DNA of 64,000 nt from Desulfoscipio geothermicus (GTDB lineage: Bacteria; Bacillota; Desulfotomaculia; Desulfotomaculales; Desulfallaceae). Shown piece after piece: positions 62,246 through 64,000 of this stretch. The stretch is from positions 1 to 64,000 of the forward strand of contig JAENYF010000008.1 in NCBI GenBank assembly GCA_016841905.1, given 5' to 3'. Each line of letters opens with the position of its first letter. Position 1 is the stretch's first letter. The position numbers were made by a program, and so were the translations under genes. The notes beneath the pieces are model-generated. The model did not search any database. It was given only the letters and a program-made list of their open reading frames with translations, and was not told the DNA's origin.

Positions 62246-62425
62246 TTACCTTAAAGAAGTACAGTAAAGCTTACCCGTCTATGTATCCGGTTAATTCCAC
62301 CCAAATCACCAAGAATTCAACTTCAATTTCGTTACCAATACTAGTTATAACTTTTCAAATGTTAACCGCAATCAAATTTCAAGTTTACAATACTACTATG
62401 TTTTGGTAATATAAAAGCAAAAAAT

Positions 62426-62455
62426 CGTCAACCTTTCTGTGTTTTGTAGTTTACG
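62426..62455. promoter_or_regulatory. Second BirA-type operator upstream of bioF
   Basis: CGTCAAC (62426-62432) and GTTTACG (62449-62455) are inverted with one mismatch and the same 16-bp spacer, 39 bp before the bioF start. The match to TGTWAAC/GTTWACA is a base or two weaker than at the bioB site. Confidence 0.6.
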
Positions 62456-62494
62456 CTTTTAAATTTACCGCTAACCCGAAAAGGAGAGTTTTAG

Positions 62495-63664
62495 ATGGAA
62501 TTTATAAAAGAGGAGCTATCAAATCTCAAACAGAAGAATCTTCACCGCCGGCTAAAAACAATGAACGCTGCCCAATCCTCCAGAACTATGGTTAACGGGA
62601 AAGAATGTATTTTATTATCCTCAAATAATTACCTGGGGCTTACCGAACACCCGGAATTAAAAGCAGCTGCCAAGGAGGCAGTGGATTTCTGGGGGACCGG
62701 TTCGGGAGGGTCACGATTAATCACGGGAAATATGAGACTCCACGAAGAACTGGAGGAAACCATTGCCCGTTTTAAAGGCACGGAAGCAGCCATTGTGTTC
62801 AACACCGGCTACATGGCTAACATGGGAGCGATAACCGCACTGGTTGGCCGGGGTGACATTATTTTTAGTGATGAACTTAATCACGCCAGTATTATTGACG
62901 GATGCCGGCTCAGCCAGGCCAAAACTATAATTTACCCGCACAAGGACACCGGCGTCCTTGAAGAATTATTACAACAAAATAGCAGCAGTTACCGTCGTAT
63001 TTATATCATTACCGACGGAGTTTTTAGCATGGATGGCGACCTGGCTCCTTTACCCCGCTTAGTGGAACTGGCCGAAAAATACAATGCCTGGTTAATGGTA
63101 GACGATGCCCACGCTACCGGAGTAATGGGTCACCGGGGTTCCGGTACAGCCGAGCATTTTGGCCTGGAAGGTAGGATTCCTATTCAAATCGGCACTTTGA
63201 GCAAGGCCATCGGCAGTGCCGGAGGCTTTGTGGCCGGTTCTTATGGTTTAATTGATTACCTGAGGAACAAAGCGCGCAGCTTTATTTACTCGACAGCTCT
63301 CCCCCCGTCTGAAATTGCCGTTGCTTTGGCGGCCTTTAGAGTGCTGCGAACAAATCCGCAGATACGGAAAAGTCTGCATTTGAATGCTCATTACCTCAGA
63401 TCCGGGCTGAAGGAAATAGGTTTAACCATTCTAACTGAAGAATCACCGGTAATACCTGTATTAATAGGTGATGCCAGCAAAGCCGTACAAATGGCCCAAC
63501 AGCTGTTATCCCTGGGCGTTTTTGCTCCGGGCATCAGGCCGCCCACGGTGCCGGCGGGCATGAGCAGGTTGAGGGTTGCGGTAATGGCCACGCACACCCG
63601 GGATGATTTGGACAAAGCTCTGGCTGCCTTTGCACAGGCCGGGCAGGAGATGGGTGTTATTTAG
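62495..63664 (+). CDS. bioF: 8-amino-7-oxononanoate synthase
   Basis: The 389-aa protein is an alpha-oxoamine synthase: N-Y-L-G-L at about residue 45, G-S-G-G-S-R-L-I-T-G, D-D-A-H-A-T-G-V-M-G and the PLP lysine in T-L-S-K-A-I-G-S-A-G-G. Sequence alone does not fully separate it from glycine C-acetyltransferase (Kbl), but a BirA-type operator before it and the divergent bioBDA genes make BioF the better call. It condenses pimeloyl-thioester with alanine. AAAAGGAGAGTTTTAG precedes the ATG. Confidence 0.88.
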   Translation: MEFIKEELSNLKQKNLHRRLKTMNAAQSSRTMVNGKECILLSSNNYLGLTEHPELKAAAKEAVDFWGTGSGGSRLITGNMRLHEELEETIARFKGTEAAIVFNTGYMANMGAITALVGRGDIIFSDELNHASIIDGCRLSQAKTIIYPHKDTGVLEELLQQNSSSYRRIYIITDGVFSMDGDLAPLPRLVELAEKYNAWLMVDDAHATGVMGHRGSGTAEHFGLEGRIPIQIGTLSKAIGSAGGFVAGSYGLIDYLRNKARSFIYSTALPPSEIAVALAAFRVLRTNPQIRKSLHLNAHYLRSGLKEIGLTILTEESPVIPVLIGDASKAVQMAQQLLSLGVFAPGIRPPTVPAGMSRLRVAVMATHTRDDLDKALAAFAQAGQEMGVI

Positions 63665-64000
63665 CCTTTAAGACGATCTCGAGTTGAAAAGGCAATCGTC
63701 GAAGCGTATTTTTCTAATAATAACCCCGTGTTAATATCAACGTTGGCGCCCGTGTTAATGCTTATTTTGGCCATACCGACTGCCACCGGTCCATTAGCTA
63801 TTATTTTATACGCTAATTGTTTAGTGGCCGGCAGCAAATCTTCGGGATGTTCCACTACTTTATTGAGGAGGCCAATGGCTTTTGCCTCCCGGGCGCTGAG
63901 GATATCACCGGTAAATATCAATTCTTTGGCCTTGGCGCTGCCTACCAATCTTGGCAATCTCTGGGTACCGCCCGCCCCCGGGATGATGCCCAGGCCGGTT
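63661..64000 (-). CDS. Enoyl-CoA hydratase/isomerase (crotonase) family, C-terminal part
   Basis: The frame stays open to the window edge, so the start is missing. The visible 112 codons carry L-G-I-I-P-G-A-G-G-T-Q-R-L-P-R-L-V-G (oxyanion-hole helix) and A-x-x-A-x-x-I-G-L-L-N-K-V-V, the crotonase pattern. The last segment (F-S-T-R-D-R-L-K-G) stops some 12-16 residues short of the usual end. Its stop codon overlaps the convergent bioF stop by 4 bp. Confidence 0.85.
   Translation of the reverse strand, partial: TGLGIIPGAGGTQRLPRLVGSAKAKELIFTGDILSAREAKAIGLLNKVVEHPEDLLPATKQLAYKIIANGPVAVGMAKISINTGANVDINTGLLLEKYASTIAFSTRDRLKG

Noticed and set aside
1-64000. CRISPR arrays, insertion sequences, rRNA genes and replication origins
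   Set aside because: None were seen by eye on either strand; apart from the cotJC element no transposase or integrase gene is present.

Overview
The window looks like chromosome from an anaerobic, endospore-forming Firmicute of the Desulfotomaculum/Pelotomaculum (Peptococcaceae) type. The reasons are a cotJ spore-coat operon, a GerMN lipoprotein, S-layer-homology (SLH) surface proteins, rubrerythrin with a PerR-like regulator, a selenocysteine NAD-linked formate dehydrogenase, GGAGG-type ribosome sites with many TTG/GTG starts, and bioBDA/bioF under BirA-type operators. The species assignment is inference.

Layout. 1-8 kb: envelope and housekeeping genes (SH3b protein, Gfo/Idh/MocA oxidoreductase, GerMN lipoprotein, L,D-transpeptidase, APC permease with an SCP2 protein, MinD-like ATPase). 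8.1-16.6 kb: the cotJABC operon, whose third gene is split by a 7,137-bp element. The element carries a large serine recombinase next to its right end, a CheR methyltransferase, a response-regulator/kinase and a decayed hybrid kinase. The two cotJC pieces share a 9-bp direct repeat and rejoin exactly in frame. The element ends carry 16-bp inverted repeats whose dyad in the excised circle falls on the AA of the repeat. This has the architecture of a sporulation-excised intervening sequence such as skin in sigK, here in cotJC.

16.7-38 kb: a minus-strand cluster of 17 genes. It begins downstream of a candidate molybdenum/tungsten-cofactor riboswitch (about 37.9 kb) with a terminator after it, runs through secreted proteins (three with SLH domains, five with a molybdopterin-oxidoreductase-like fold plus a more divergent relative, two with RCC1 repeats, one with a dockerin, one phosphatase, one TrmO-FmdE-like fusion), and ends with an ExbB/MotA-type channel protein, DUF2149 and a three-gene ECF transporter. 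My reading is a Mo/W- or pterin-related surface and uptake system; this is a hypothesis.

38-47 kb: a nucleotidyltransferase, a decayed flavoprotein gene, a TM1266-like regulator, tRNA-Gly and tRNA-Asp, YbaK, a two-component system with HtrA, nitroreductase, NUDIX, rubrerythrin and PerR. 47.7-53.1 kb: formate transporter and a three-subunit Sec/Mo(W) formate dehydrogenase. 53.5-58.9 kb: thioesterase and a TetR-controlled ABC-2 export operon. 59-64 kb: biotin operon bioBDA (minus) divergent from bioF (plus), a BirA-type operator in front of each, then a partial enoyl-CoA hydratase gene at the edge.
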